A stretch of 19,015 bases of DNA from Clostridium sp. UBA5530 (GTDB lineage: Bacteria > Bacillota > Clostridia > Clostridiales > Clostridiaceae), in contig DINW01000002.1 of assembly GCA_002423705.1 (NCBI GenBank), positions 33,603-52,617 of the forward strand, in the 5' to 3' direction. The translations under genes and the position numbers were made by a program. A model generated the notes under the pieces. The model was not told the origin of the DNA, ran no database searches, and was given only the letters and a program-made list of their open reading frames with translations. Below are positions 7,416 to 14,981 of this stretch, piece by piece; position 1 is the first letter of the stretch; each line of letters starts with the position of its first letter.

Positions 7416-8318
7416 TTATACTATTCCTCTTATTTCATCTAATGAATTTAAGTTGTTTTTATCCATGTACTCTTCCATTCCTTCAATAACAGAAAGGCTT
7501 ATATCTGGCCTCATGAAGGATGCTGTGCCTATCTGGATTACTGTAGCACCTGCCATAATAAATTCTATGGCATCTTTCCATGTTGTTATACCACCCATAC
7601 CCATAATCGGTATTGATACCGCTTTAGACACTTGATTTACCATTCTTAAGGCTATAGGCTTTATTGCTGGCCCTGATAAGCCTGCATATCCATTATTAAA
7701 TACAGGTTTTCTTTTTTCTATGTCTATAGCCATAGCTAAAAATGTATTTACTAAGGATATTCCATCTGCACCCTCTTCTTCACAAGCTCTGGCTATGTCC
7801 ACTATGTTCTCTGCATTAGGAGACAATTTTACCACTAATTTATGTTTGCATCTCTTTCTAATTTCCCTTACCACTTGGCTAGCTAAGGCAGTGTTGGTTC
7901 CAAAGGCCATGCCCCCATGTTTTACATTAGGGCAAGATATGTTAAGCTCTAAAATATCTAGCCTTTCATTGTTTAACAACTCTACTCCTTCAATATAATC
8001 TTCTAAGGAGTTTCCTCCTAAATTCACTATGTTCACTAAATCAAGACTATTTACCCATGATAAGTCCTTTTCTATGAAAGCTTTTACTCCTGGGTTTTCT
8101 AAACCTACACTATTCATTATCCCACTGGGGGTTTCCCAAATTCTAATACCATCATTGCCAGCCTTAGGGTTTAAGGTTAACCCCTTGGAAGATATTCCCC
8201 CAAGCTTCTCCATATCAAATATATCATTATATTCTCTACCAAAACCACAGGTTCCAGAAGCTAGTACCACAGGATTCTTAAATTCTATGGATGCAAAGTC
8301 TACTTTAAGTTTACTCAT
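7416..8318 (-). CDS. pyrD: Dihydroorotate dehydrogenase (NAD+), catalytic subunit, class 1B
   Basis: Oxidises dihydroorotate to orotate, the fourth step of de novo UMP synthesis, in the cytoplasm. 300 aa, the usual PyrDB length. It is an FMN-binding TIM barrel with N-terminal FKNPVVLASGTCGFG (13-27), SKGLT with Lys45, and the active-site segment NISCPNVKHGG (126-136), whose Cys129 is the class 1 catalytic base. KLSPN (164-168) and MGMGGI (239-244) near the flavin phosphate are also present. Class 1B enzymes work as a PyrD2-PyrK2 tetramer, and pyrK is directly upstream with its stop overlapping this start by 8 bp. The start is supported by AGGGAGG with a 9-nt gap. It is the last gene of pyrC-pyrK-pyrD. 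Confidence 0.97.
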   Translation of the reverse strand: MSKLKVDFASIEFKNPVVLASGTCGFGREYNDIFDMEKLGGISSKGLTLNPKAGNDGIRIWETPSGIMNSVGLENPGVKAFIEKDLSWVNSLDLVNIVNLGGNSLEDYIEGVELLNNERLDILELNISCPNVKHGGMAFGTNTALASQVVREIRKRCKHKLVVKLSPNAENIVDIARACEEEGADGISLVNTFLAMAIDIEKRKPVFNNGYAGLSGPAIKPIALRMVNQVSKAVSIPIMGMGGITTWKDAIEFIMAGATVIQIGTASFMRPDISLSVIEGMEEYMDKNNLNSLDEIRGIV

Positions 8319-9018
8319 TTTTAAATACCTCCCTAGCTAAGAACACAGGACCATCCTTGCATACTTTTTTGTTGCCAGTATGAGATTTGCAAGTACACAC
8401 AAGGCAAGCCCCTACACCACAGGCCATTCTGTTCTCCATGGACACATATACCTCTGCCTTAGAATTCATAGATTTATTATATAAAATTTTCATCATTATT
8501 TCTGGTCCACAACTTAATATGTAGTCGTATTCCTCAGGATTTATATCATCTGTTACATATCCACCTACATTGATTATAACTTTGTCTGCTACTTTTTTAT
8601 ATTCTTCTTCTAATACTGCCTCATCACTGAAGCCTAGATATATATCTATATTAGAATTTTCATCATAGCTTTTTAATTTCTTAGCTACTAAGTACAATGG
8701 AGCTATGCCAACTCCTCCACCAACCAATGCAATCTTTCCTTTAACCCTTGGAAATCCATTTCCATAGGGACCTTGAACTTCTATGTCATCATCTTTATGA
8801 AGCTTTGAAAATATTTCAGTGCCTTCTCCAATTACCTTATACAAAAAAGTTATTCCCTCTTCATCTAAATCATATATACTTATTGGTCTTGATAATATAG
8901 GATATTGTTCCCATGCTCTTACCATAGCAAATTGTCCCATATCCCCTTTAAAGTCACCTGATATTTTCATTAAATACATATCCCTTGATAGTTTTCTATT
9001 ATATATAATTTTTGCCAA
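8311..9018 (-). CDS. pyrK: Dihydroorotate dehydrogenase electron-transfer subunit, probable TTG start
   Basis: FAD and [2Fe-2S] subunit that passes electrons from PyrD to NAD+. From the start chosen it is 235 aa. FAD-binding RPIS lies at 44-47, and an NAD/FAD Rossmann region contains VGGGVGIAPL at about 99-108. The iron-sulfur ligands are Cys200, Cys205, Cys208 and Cys220 (CGVGACLVC then C). Start choice: an ATG at 9084 would overlap pyrC by 86 bp, and the ATG at 9036 would overlap the only good Shine-Dalgarno, AGGAGG at 9028-9033. TTG at 9018 sits 9 nt after that AGGAGG and gives the expected MAKIIYN-type N-terminus. It overlaps the pyrC end by 20 bp, so it is translationally coupled. Confidence 0.93.
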   Translation of the reverse strand: MAKIIYNRKLSRDMYLMKISGDFKGDMGQFAMVRAWEQYPILSRPISIYDLDEEGITFLYKVIGEGTEIFSKLHKDDDIEVQGPYGNGFPRVKGKIALVGGGVGIAPLYLVAKKLKSYDENSNIDIYLGFSDEAVLEEEYKKVADKVIINVGGYVTDDINPEEYDYILSCGPEIMMKILYNKSMNSKAEVYVSMENRMACGVGACLVCTCKSHTGNKKVCKDGPVFLAREVFKNE

Positions 9019-10297
9019 AACACTTGCCCTCCTCATCTCTATAAACCACCATTCCTTTACAGATGGTATACTTAACCTTCCCATAAAGCTCTGCTCCTAT
9101 AAATGGAGAATTATTTGATTTTGAACTAAAGGTCTCTACCTTCCACAACTGATTTTCATCTATTATAACTAAGTCACCATCTCTTCCTACTTCTATAGTT
9201 CCTTTAGGTATATCATATAGCTTAGCTGGGTTTGTAGTCATCTTTTCTATAAGATCCATAAGGGTTAAATGTCCTGGCTTCACTAGATTGGTAATCCCCA
9301 AAGCCAGTGAAGTTTCTAGTCCTATAATTCCACTAGGAGCTTTTTGAAACTCAACATTTTTCTCTATGTAGTTATGTGGAGCATGGTCCGTAGCTATTAT
9401 TTCAATGGTATTATCCTTTAAGCCTTTTATGAGCCTTTGCCTATGTTCTTCTGTTCTAAGAGGCGGATTCATTTTAGCATTAACCCCGTGAGTTATCACT
9501 GCCTCCTCAGTAAGAGAAAAATGATGTGGGGTAACCTCCGCAAAAACCTTAGCTCCCTTGTCCTTTGCTATTCTTATTATATCTACAGAATCCCCAGAGC
9601 TGATATGTTGAAGATTTATCTTAGCTCCTGTATTAAGTGCAAGAATGCAATCCCTTGCTACCATTATATCCTCTGCTAAGGCCGGAGCTCCTCCAAGGTT
9701 CATAGCATCTGAAACCTTACCTTGATTTACTCCTGGACTTTTCATAAAGGAACTATTTTCTTCATGAAAACTTAAAGGTACATTTAACTTTGATGCCATT
9801 ACCATAGCCTCATAAGCCAATTTTTCATCCATTAATGCCATGCCATCATCAGTAAACCCTAGCACCCCTGCAGCTTTTAATTCTTCCATTTCTACTAACT
9901 GACTGCCTTTAAGGCCCATAGTAATTAATGCTGCCTGTATTATATTTATAGGTAATTTCTTTATTTGATTCTGTATATCTTGAAATACTTCCTTATTATC
10001 TACTACCGGCTTTGTATTGGCCATACAGACTACAGTGGTGAATCCTCCCCTTGCTGCTGCCGCTGCTCCTGTATTAAAATTCTCTTTATAAGAAAAACCT
10101 GGAGTCCTAAAATGCACATGAACATCTATTAGCCCAGGTGCCACAATTAGTCCTTTAGCATCTATAACTTCCTCATAATCTTCATCTTCATTAAAAAATC
10201 CCAAGCCAGCTATTTTACCGTCCTTTATTATAATATCCATAATTTTATCAAGTTTTGATTTGGGGTCTATGACTCTGCCATTTTTTATCAGTATCAT
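8999..10297 (-). CDS. pyrC: Dihydroorotase, class I
   Basis: Zinc amidohydrolase that closes carbamoyl-aspartate to dihydroorotate, the third step of UMP synthesis. 432 aa, normal for class I. Metal and catalytic residues can be read: His60 and His62 in DVHVHF, Asp151 in FTDDG (the class I replacement for the carbamylated Lys), His178 in SFHEE, His231 in LQHIS, and Asp304 in ATDHAPH. Substrate-binding RTPG (64-67) and NTKP (94-97) are also present. It is the first gene of the pyrC-K-D unit in this window. The start has GAGGAGG just upstream, and a TTTACA/TATAAT promoter lies about 100 bp upstream. No PyrR-type attenuator is visible in the leader. pyrB, pyrE and pyrF are not in the window. Confidence 0.97.
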   Translation of the reverse strand: MILIKNGRVIDPKSKLDKIMDIIIKDGKIAGLGFFNEDEDYEEVIDAKGLIVAPGLIDVHVHFRTPGFSYKENFNTGAAAAARGGFTTVVCMANTKPVVDNKEVFQDIQNQIKKLPINIIQAALITMGLKGSQLVEMEELKAAGVLGFTDDGMALMDEKLAYEAMVMASKLNVPLSFHEENSSFMKSPGVNQGKVSDAMNLGGAPALAEDIMVARDCILALNTGAKINLQHISSGDSVDIIRIAKDKGAKVFAEVTPHHFSLTEEAVITHGVNAKMNPPLRTEEHRQRLIKGLKDNTIEIIATDHAPHNYIEKNVEFQKAPSGIIGLETSLALGITNLVKPGHLTLMDLIEKMTTNPAKLYDIPKGTIEVGRDGDLVIIDENQLWKVETFSSKSNNSPFIGAELYGKVKYTICKGMVVYRDEEGKCFGKNYI

Positions 10298-10401
10298 CTT
10301 TGCCTCCTCTTAACCTAAATATTTAACTTTATCATCTATTTAAGTTTAATATTTTTTTTTCTTTATTGCTAGAATTATTTTTATGGGAATTTATTCAGCC
10401 T

Positions 10402-10430
10402 ATTATATGTCTATGGTATAATTGTGTAAA
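10402..10430 (-). promoter_or_regulatory. Promoter of the pyrC-pyrK-pyrD unit
   Basis: On the minus strand, a TTTACA -35 box (10425-10430) and TATAAT -10 box (10402-10407) with a 17-bp spacer. The predicted start is near 10395, giving a leader of about 98 nt that is A-rich and lacks a terminator hairpin. It interlocks with the divergent nitroreductase promoter. Confidence 0.7.
10414..10422 (+). promoter_or_regulatory. Extended -10 promoter of the nitroreductase gene
   Basis: TGG followed by TATAAT (10417-10422) makes an extended -10 box. The -35 at 10394-10399 is weak. The -10 lies inside the spacer of the opposing pyr promoter, so RNA polymerase cannot occupy both at once. Confidence 0.6.
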
Positions 10431-10453
10431 AAGTATATATGTGAGGTGTTTTT

Positions 10454-10963
10454 ATGTCAGTAATGGATGCTATAAAACAAAGAAAGAGCATAAGAAAATA
10501 TGCTGATAAACCTATTGAAAAGGAAAAACTTATTAAGGTTCTAGAAGCTGGAAGACTTGCCCCTTCTGCCCGAAATGAACAAAATTGGAAGTTTGTAGTT
10601 GTAAGAGATAACTCCTTAAGGCACAATCTTGTAGATGCCTGTATGGGGCAAAAATTTGTAGAAGAGGCTCCTGTGACCTTAGTTATATGTACAAATAATG
10701 AAAGGAATATGAGTTGCAATCAACCAGCTCGCACCATAGATTGTTCTATAGCCCTTTCCTTTATGATGCTTCAGGCTAGTGAATTAGGACTTAGCACCTG
10801 TTGGTTAGGTAGCTTTTCTAATGATAAAGTAAAGGAAGTTCTAAATATCCCTAAAGAGTACAATGTAGTTGCTGTAACTCCTTTGGGTTATGCTGCTGAA
10901 GATGTAAGTTTTCGCCCTAGAAAAGATATAAACGACGTAGTTATATACGATTGCTGGCAATAG
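10454..10963 (+). CDS. Nitroreductase-family FMN oxidoreductase
   Basis: 169-aa compact member of the NfsB/FRP nitroreductase family, a homodimeric FMN enzyme using NAD(P)H to reduce nitro compounds, quinones or other acceptors. The N-terminal FMN-phosphate motif QRKSIRKY (9-16) and the APSARNEQNWKFVVV segment (36-50) are typical. A hydrophobic helix follows (about 97-112), then the GLSTCWLGSF flavin-contact segment (112-121). It ends near 169 aa, about 30-50 residues shorter than NfsB, as in the short clostridial/archaeal subgroup. Start supported by GAGGTG at 10443-10448 with a 5-nt gap. Monocistronic, with a promoter just upstream and a hairpin just downstream. The physiological substrate cannot be read from sequence. 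Confidence 0.9.
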   Translation: MSVMDAIKQRKSIRKYADKPIEKEKLIKVLEAGRLAPSARNEQNWKFVVVRDNSLRHNLVDACMGQKFVEEAPVTLVICTNNERNMSCNQPARTIDCSIALSFMMLQASELGLSTCWLGSFSNDKVKEVLNIPKEYNVVAVTPLGYAAEDVSFRPRKDINDVVIYDCWQ

Positions 10964-10975
10964 TAACTTAAACAA

Positions 10976-11003
10976 GCCTAGGAAGGTGCAAACCATCCTA
11001 GGC
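10976..11003. terminator. Hairpin between convergent nitroreductase and 363-aa gene
   Basis: Perfect 8-bp stem GCCTAGGA/TCCTAGGC (10976-10983 with 10996-11003), extended by a GG/CC pair after an A-A mismatch. No clear T run follows on either strand, so it may be a weak terminator or a 3'-end stabiliser. Confidence 0.45.
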
Positions 11004-11082
11004 ATAACTATTACTAGATTAATTTACCTATAACATGAAGATATTACAGTGTTGTAGCAGGTAGATATCATATCAAAGTCTT

Positions 11083-12174
11083 TTATTTTAAAAATCCCAT
11101 CTGCTCACTATCAATAAAAAGTTTGCTTATATGATTTATAAAGTTTAACAGATGTTCTAAACCCTGATTTTCATAGATATACCATCCAAAATCATCAAGT
11201 TTCATCTTAGAGTTTAATAAATCCCTTACAGCCTGAGAATCCTTTGTTTTCTCCCCTACCATTAGAGTGTACTTCATCTGTCCATTGTTTCTAACAATTA
11301 TATCTAGTCTATTATTTTTTTTCATATATGAATTTATTATTGTAGTAGCATGTCCTGTTATAGTAAGTTTATCTTCACTTAAAAACCTAAACATTCCATC
11401 TTCTAAAGATTCCTTCATAAAATTTTCTTTATAAATCCCATGACTTTTAGCTATATCCACCACATCTTTATATAAGATTTCCTTTCCTCCCCAATCTACA
11501 CACTTTCCCACTGTATTTAGTATTGTTTCATAGAAATTAGAATATTTCATCATGGTTTCACTGAAGTACTCTCTCCTCTGACACAGATTCACTGTATAAG
11601 TATCAAAATTTCTCCAATATCGTCCACACTCCATTATCAATTCTCTATATGCATATTTCTGCCCACAGTAAGGTGGTATCATGTTGGCTATAAATCTAAC
11701 TTCTTCTACTATTTCCTCTAAAGTTTTACACTTTTTCATCAGCCTAAGCTTAGATTTATTTCTGGTCCATTTTCTTTTTATAAGGCTTTCTACAAAACCT
11801 TGTCCTAAAGACTCAACCAACCACATCCAAAGCCTATATGTGTTATCTTCGAAAGATATTGTCATATGGCACTGATGTCTTTCATAGCTTCCTTCTTCCC
11901 CCATAAGGAGAAAATCTTTTTCAGCTCTAGAAGTAATGGTGTACTCTTTGCTATTGTAATAGGGACTTACAATGTAGTTAGCATATAAACACCCTATTAA
12001 CTCATCTTCTATTTGATTTTTACTCATACCTATTCTTTCCCCGATATTTAATAATTGTTCCTTAGTTATAGTCCTTTGGTTTTTACAGTAATTCAGCATA
12101 TTCTCATATAAATCCAATCTTTTCCCATTTATATTCATAAGTATGTTAAAAGAAGCAGAAAATTTGTCATTCAT
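11083..12174 (-). CDS. Hypothetical protein with N-terminal winged-helix-like region
   Basis: 363 aa, soluble, with no signal peptide or membrane segment. I do not recognise the family. Residues about 35-90 (TKEQLLNIGERIGMSKNQIEDELIGC onward, ending in YTITSRAEKDFL) read like a helix-turn-helix followed by a wing, as in replication or transcription regulators. The rest is helix-rich, with aromatic- and Cys-containing stretches (about 165-230), a basic patch KRKWTRNKSKLRLMKKCK (133-150) and a C-terminal alpha/beta region (about 260-363). A nucleic-acid-binding role is possible but unproven. Start supported by GGGGA 7 nt upstream of ATG. It lies downstream of the DUF2164 gene, separated by 265 bp with its own hairpin, so it is probably a separate transcription unit. 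Confidence 0.75.
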   Translation of the reverse strand: MNDKFSASFNILMNINGKRLDLYENMLNYCKNQRTITKEQLLNIGERIGMSKNQIEDELIGCLYANYIVSPYYNSKEYTITSRAEKDFLLMGEEGSYERHQCHMTISFEDNTYRLWMWLVESLGQGFVESLIKRKWTRNKSKLRLMKKCKTLEEIVEEVRFIANMIPPYCGQKYAYRELIMECGRYWRNFDTYTVNLCQRREYFSETMMKYSNFYETILNTVGKCVDWGGKEILYKDVVDIAKSHGIYKENFMKESLEDGMFRFLSEDKLTITGHATTIINSYMKKNNRLDIIVRNNGQMKYTLMVGEKTKDSQAVRDLLNSKMKLDDFGWYIYENQGLEHLLNFINHISKLFIDSEQMGFLK

Positions 12175-12233
12175 ACCCTCATCCCCTTTTTAAATCTCAA
12201 TAGGTAATTTTATCTTTATAGGAATTCTTAATA

Positions 12234-12282
12234 ATGTCCACACTGTTTATAAATTTCTGTTATCTTATAAAGTGATGTCCAC
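12234..12282. repeat. Direct repeats ATGTCCAC upstream of the 363-aa gene
   Basis: ATGTCCAC occurs at 12234-12241 and 12275-12282, 41 bp apart start to start (about four helical turns). The second copy sits inside the imperfect palindrome AAGTG/CACTT (12270-12284). They lie 60-110 bp before the start codon and could be regulator sites. No convincing promoter was found nearby. Confidence 0.25.
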
Positions 12283-12360
12283 TTATCCTATTGCCAACAT
12301 GTGACATAATCCCACCCCCTCAATTGGGATATAGCTTATGAGCTCTAGGATAATTTTATA

Positions 12361-12400
12361 GGCTTCAGCTGATTCCCCCCAAAAGAATTATGCTGAAGCC
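12361..12400 (-). terminator. Hairpin downstream of the DUF2164 gene
   Basis: Perfect 9-bp stem GGCTTCAGC/GCTGAAGCC (12361-12369 with 12392-12400) with a 22-nt loop containing a C6 run on the plus strand. The tail on the minus strand is AT-rich but not a clean T run. The most likely role is 3' end of the DUF2164 transcript. Confidence 0.5.
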
Positions 12401-12439
12401 CTTTGATTTTATGTATATTCATATTTAGTTTCTACTTGA

Positions 12440-12676
12440 TTAGTATTTTTGAATTGATAATAAGTCTTCAATTCTGTCGTTCATGTATTTATAAGAATCA
12501 TATACTCCTTGATTATAAATTTCAGGAGCTATTTCTTCTAATATAAAGTTCAACATCATAGTAGCTGCTAAGTCCCCTAGTTCTTCTTCTCTCTCATTAA
12601 AAAAATAAGTCTTTATTGCTGATATCATGTCATCTTTTTTCTCTTTGGTTAATTTAATCTTATATTTATCATCCAC
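12440..12676 (-). CDS. DUF2164 family protein, GTG start
   Basis: 78-aa acidic, helical cytoplasmic protein. The sequence fits the small conserved DUF2164 family: KLTKEKKDDMISAIKTYF near the N-terminus, then a core EEELGDLAATMMLNFILEEIAPEIYNQ in two parts (35-61) and YDSYKYM (64-70). The function of the family is unknown. The start codon is GTG at 12676, chosen because AGGGAGG lies 7 nt upstream and no ATG fits. An extended -10 promoter (12711-12719) lies between it and hairpin element B, so it can be transcribed apart from the sugar operon upstream. No direct functional link to neighbours is evident. Confidence 0.85.
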   Translation of the reverse strand: MDDKYKIKLTKEKKDDMISAIKTYFFNEREEELGDLAATMMLNFILEEIAPEIYNQGVYDSYKYMNDRIEDLLSIQKY

Positions 12677-12710
12677 TAATATTCCTCCCTATAGAATCCC
12701 ATATAATATA

Positions 12711-12719
12711 ATTATAACA
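12711..12719 (-). promoter_or_regulatory. Extended -10 promoter of the DUF2164 gene
   Basis: On the minus strand, TGT followed by TATAAT (12711-12716) gives an extended -10 box about 35 bp before the GTG start. A recognisable -35 is missing; that region is the arm of hairpin element B. Confidence 0.45.
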
Positions 12720-12722
12720 TAT

Positions 12723-12803
12723 AAAAGGTACTATGAAGGGAAACTTAGTTTCAGGTGGAATTTGAACTCCACCTGAATGTTAGTTAAACTTATAGTACCT
12801 TTT
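12723..12803 (-). repeat. Hairpin element copy B; probable terminator of the sugar/ARH operon
   Basis: A 12-bp perfect outer stem (12723-12734 with 12792-12803) encloses a 10-bp perfect hairpin (12750-12759 with 12768-12777, 8-nt loop). AACT/AGTT (12742-12745 with 12782-12785) may pair between them. The outer arm is A4/T4-ended, so it can act as a terminator on both strands. It begins 10 bp after the last operon gene stops. The core 12736-12779 (minus) matches 6817-6860 (plus) at 37 of 44 positions without gaps. Confidence 0.7.
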
Positions 12804-12812
12804 ACATAATCT

Positions 12813-13856
12813 TTAACAATCAATAATCTTGCAAATGTCTTTAGCCATATTTTCTAAATCCATATTATTTTTGTCTTTTATTATTTTCTCATATCCAGAA
12901 GTTATAGAAGTTACTCCGTTATAGGCTCCCCCTAATGCCCCTACTATACTTGCTATGGCACTTGTCTCATCTCCAATATTCACTCCGTCATAAATAGATG
13001 GCATTGTTTTACCATTGTTAGCGATAAATATACCTAAGGCTGTAGGTACTGTTTCAGAAATTGCTGGCCCACTGCCTACAAGTTCAGCTAATTTTACCAT
13101 TGTATCCTCCGGGGTGCCTTCCTTCATTGCTATGTTTACAGCCATGTCAATCCTCTTTTGCACCGATGGTCCAGGATAATGAAGGGCAATATCATGTCCC
13201 TTTTTCTCTCCTACTCTAGCTCCATACATAGCTCCCTGGATTATGTCATATACTGAAACCCCTTGTTCCATAGCTCTGCTTAGGGCAGCAGCTATAGCAC
13301 ATGCCCCTGATATACTGTACTCATCATCATGGGATGACATAGTCACCAATACGGTTTCTTCTATAGCCTTATCTAAATCTCCTGGATGAAGTAATCCCAT
13401 TGGGAAAGCCTTTGTTGCTGCTCCATTAGAAGATAATGCATAATAATGTCCCTTAAAAAGCTTATTACCTAAGTGTCCTGCAAAAGACCAATAGCTTACA
13501 TTGCCTTCCTGCTCCATCAATGTGTTCACAGCTTTTCTAGTAGTCATTCCAGCAAAGGGTTCAAACAATTCTTTATGACTTCCCCATTCTATCAAAGCTC
13601 TTTGGGCTAATTCCGTAGAAGCTTTTCCCTGTGCCTTTATTAAGTGTTGAATTAATATATATGGTATGCTAAATGCATCTGTAATCTGCCCTGCCATTCG
13701 TCCTTTAGCTAAGGTGTCATTTGGAGGTGTCTTAAACTCTGTGACCCTGCCTCCAAAAGCCTCTTTAATTTGATCCATAGACCTTATTTCTGTAGCTGCT
13801 CCCATGGCATCTCCAACTGCTGCTCCTAACAATCCACCTAAAACTTTTTCATACAT
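12813..13856 (-). CDS. ADP-ribosylglycohydrolase-family protein, degenerate metal site (probable pseudoenzyme)
   Basis: 347-aa ARH/DraG-fold protein, a full-length paralog of the upstream gene (same GGLLGAAVGDAMGAATE opening and SISGACAIAAALSRAM core). Active ARH enzymes bind two Mg2+ through a T-D-D motif and a C-terminal D-x-D-T motif. Here TDD has become TDA (59-61), and the position of DTDT reads ETSA (297-300), preceded by GD. Thus one Asp of the first motif and both of the second are lost, while the fold-defining glycines and length are kept. It is probably not an ordinary metal-dependent hydrolase, but a regulatory or structural partner, or an enzyme with changed chemistry. The ATG at 13856 is preferred over GTG at 13865 because AGGGG lies 8 nt before the ATG. 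It starts 11 bp after the upstream stop. Confidence 0.9.
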   Translation of the reverse strand: MYEKVLGGLLGAAVGDAMGAATEIRSMDQIKEAFGGRVTEFKTPPNDTLAKGRMAGQITDAFSIPYILIQHLIKAQGKASTELAQRALIEWGSHKELFEPFAGMTTRKAVNTLMEQEGNVSYWSFAGHLGNKLFKGHYYALSSNGAATKAFPMGLLHPGDLDKAIEETVLVTMSSHDDEYSISGACAIAAALSRAMEQGVSVYDIIQGAMYGARVGEKKGHDIALHYPGPSVQKRIDMAVNIAMKEGTPEDTMVKLAELVGSGPAISETVPTALGIFIANNGKTMPSIYDGVNIGDETSAIASIVGALGGAYNGVTSITSGYEKIIKDKNNMDLENMAKDICKIIDC

Positions 13857-13867
13857 TACTTTCACCC

Positions 13868-14893
13868 CTATTCCACTGCCTTTTTATCTCTATAAATTTT
13901 TTCTATATTCTTAGCTAATCCTCTAATATCAAAGCCATTGGCCTTTTCTAATACTGGAAGAAAATGTTCTGGGAAAGCCCCTGCTCCACACAGCGCTCCT
14001 GCTATACCACCAGCAATGGTTGCAAGAGTATCTGTATCATATCCTGCATTGACACAACTTATTATTGTTCCCATGGCCTCTCCATTATTAGCTGCAAGCA
14101 TTCCAAAGGCTGAGGGAACCGCTTCAGAAATATGAAGTCCTGTACCTATTCTCTCCGCAATGTCTACCATTTTTTCTCTAGTTGTTCCTTTACCAAATCC
14201 TATTTCTATTGCAGCCTCCATACGTCTTATTACTGATGGTCCTGCTACATCCTTGCCTATTTCTTTGCCTATACGTTGTCCTTCTGATGCTCCATATAGT
14301 CCTGCTCTTATTACATTATAAACATCTGCATCTTCCATCATAGCTCTGCTTACTGCTGCTGCGACTGCACAAGCTCCTGAAATGGCAAGATAGTTATCAT
14401 GGGTTAACATGGTTACCTTAGCAGCATCCTCTATGGCCTTATCTATGTTTCCTGGATTTAATAGTCCTATGGGAGATATACGCATAGCTGATCCATTGGT
14501 AGCTTGTCTAGTGGATAGCTTTCCACCACCTGGCTTTTCAACCACCTCTCCCTCAAACTCTTTTATTGCTAAACGAGTAGTTGGTCCTGCAAATCTATCA
14601 AAGAATACTGCATGTTTAGACCAATCTACTAAAGCATTCTTAACTAGTTGTTCCTTAACAATTCCTCCACCTTCAACTATATGCTTAGCAACAAAATAAG
14701 CTGAACTAAAATCGTCAGTCACTTGACCTGGTTGGCTACCTGCTCCAAAGGTATCCATAGGTGGCTTTTCAAAATCTATAACTTCATGACCAAAATACTC
14801 TATAATCTGATCCATTGTTCTAGCCTCTGTAGCTGCTCCAATGGCATCTCCTGCCGCCGCTCCAATAAGGCCCCCTAAAATTTTATTATACAT
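13868..14893 (-). CDS. ADP-ribosylglycohydrolase-family protein, intact metal motifs
   Basis: 341-aa all-helical ARH/DraG-family hydrolase; known members cleave the N- or O-glycosidic bond of ADP-ribose to protein or small molecules using two Mg2+. Motifs in order are GLIGAAAGDAIGAATE (8-23), TDD (59-61), NGSAMR (133-138), THD (164-166) with ISGACAVAAA, and DTDT (286-289). The TDD and DTDT metal ligands are complete, so it should be catalytic. In an operon with a sugar importer and PfkB kinase, the likely target is a small imported ribosyl or N-glycoside compound rather than protein. The start is ATG 14893, with AGGAGG 8 nt upstream; the GTG at 14902 overlaps that site. A 79- to 88-bp gap with hairpins separates it from the binding-protein gene. 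Substrate inferred only. Confidence 0.93.
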   Translation of the reverse strand: MYNKILGGLIGAAAGDAIGAATEARTMDQIIEYFGHEVIDFEKPPMDTFGAGSQPGQVTDDFSSAYFVAKHIVEGGGIVKEQLVKNALVDWSKHAVFFDRFAGPTTRLAIKEFEGEVVEKPGGGKLSTRQATNGSAMRISPIGLLNPGNIDKAIEDAAKVTMLTHDNYLAISGACAVAAAVSRAMMEDADVYNVIRAGLYGASEGQRIGKEIGKDVAGPSVIRRMEAAIEIGFGKGTTREKMVDIAERIGTGLHISEAVPSAFGMLAANNGEAMGTIISCVNAGYDTDTLATIAGGIAGALCGAGAFPEHFLPVLEKANGFDIRGLAKNIEKIYRDKKAVE

Positions 14894-14913
14894 ACAAAGC
14901 ACCTCCTAATTGA

Positions 14914-14969
14914 TTAAAAGGGCTGATTTCAAATCGGCCAATTACCTCCGGTCTAAAATCTGCCCTTAA
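14914..14969 (-). other. Intercistronic hairpin between binding-protein and ARH genes
   Basis: Two alternative stems exist. The short one is GGCTGATT/AATCGGCC with a 3-nt loop (14921-14939). The long one pairs AAGGGCTGATTT with AAATCTGCCCTT with one mismatch, spanning about 14918-14968. It may stabilise the abundant binding-protein mRNA or reduce read-through into the ARH genes. Confidence 0.5.
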
Positions 14970-14981
14970 TTGATCCTATGT

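Noticed and set aside
10298..10395. PyrR-type or other attenuator in the pyrC leader
   Set aside because: The leader is short and A-rich and lacks an intrinsic terminator hairpin or a recognisable PyrR-binding stem-loop.
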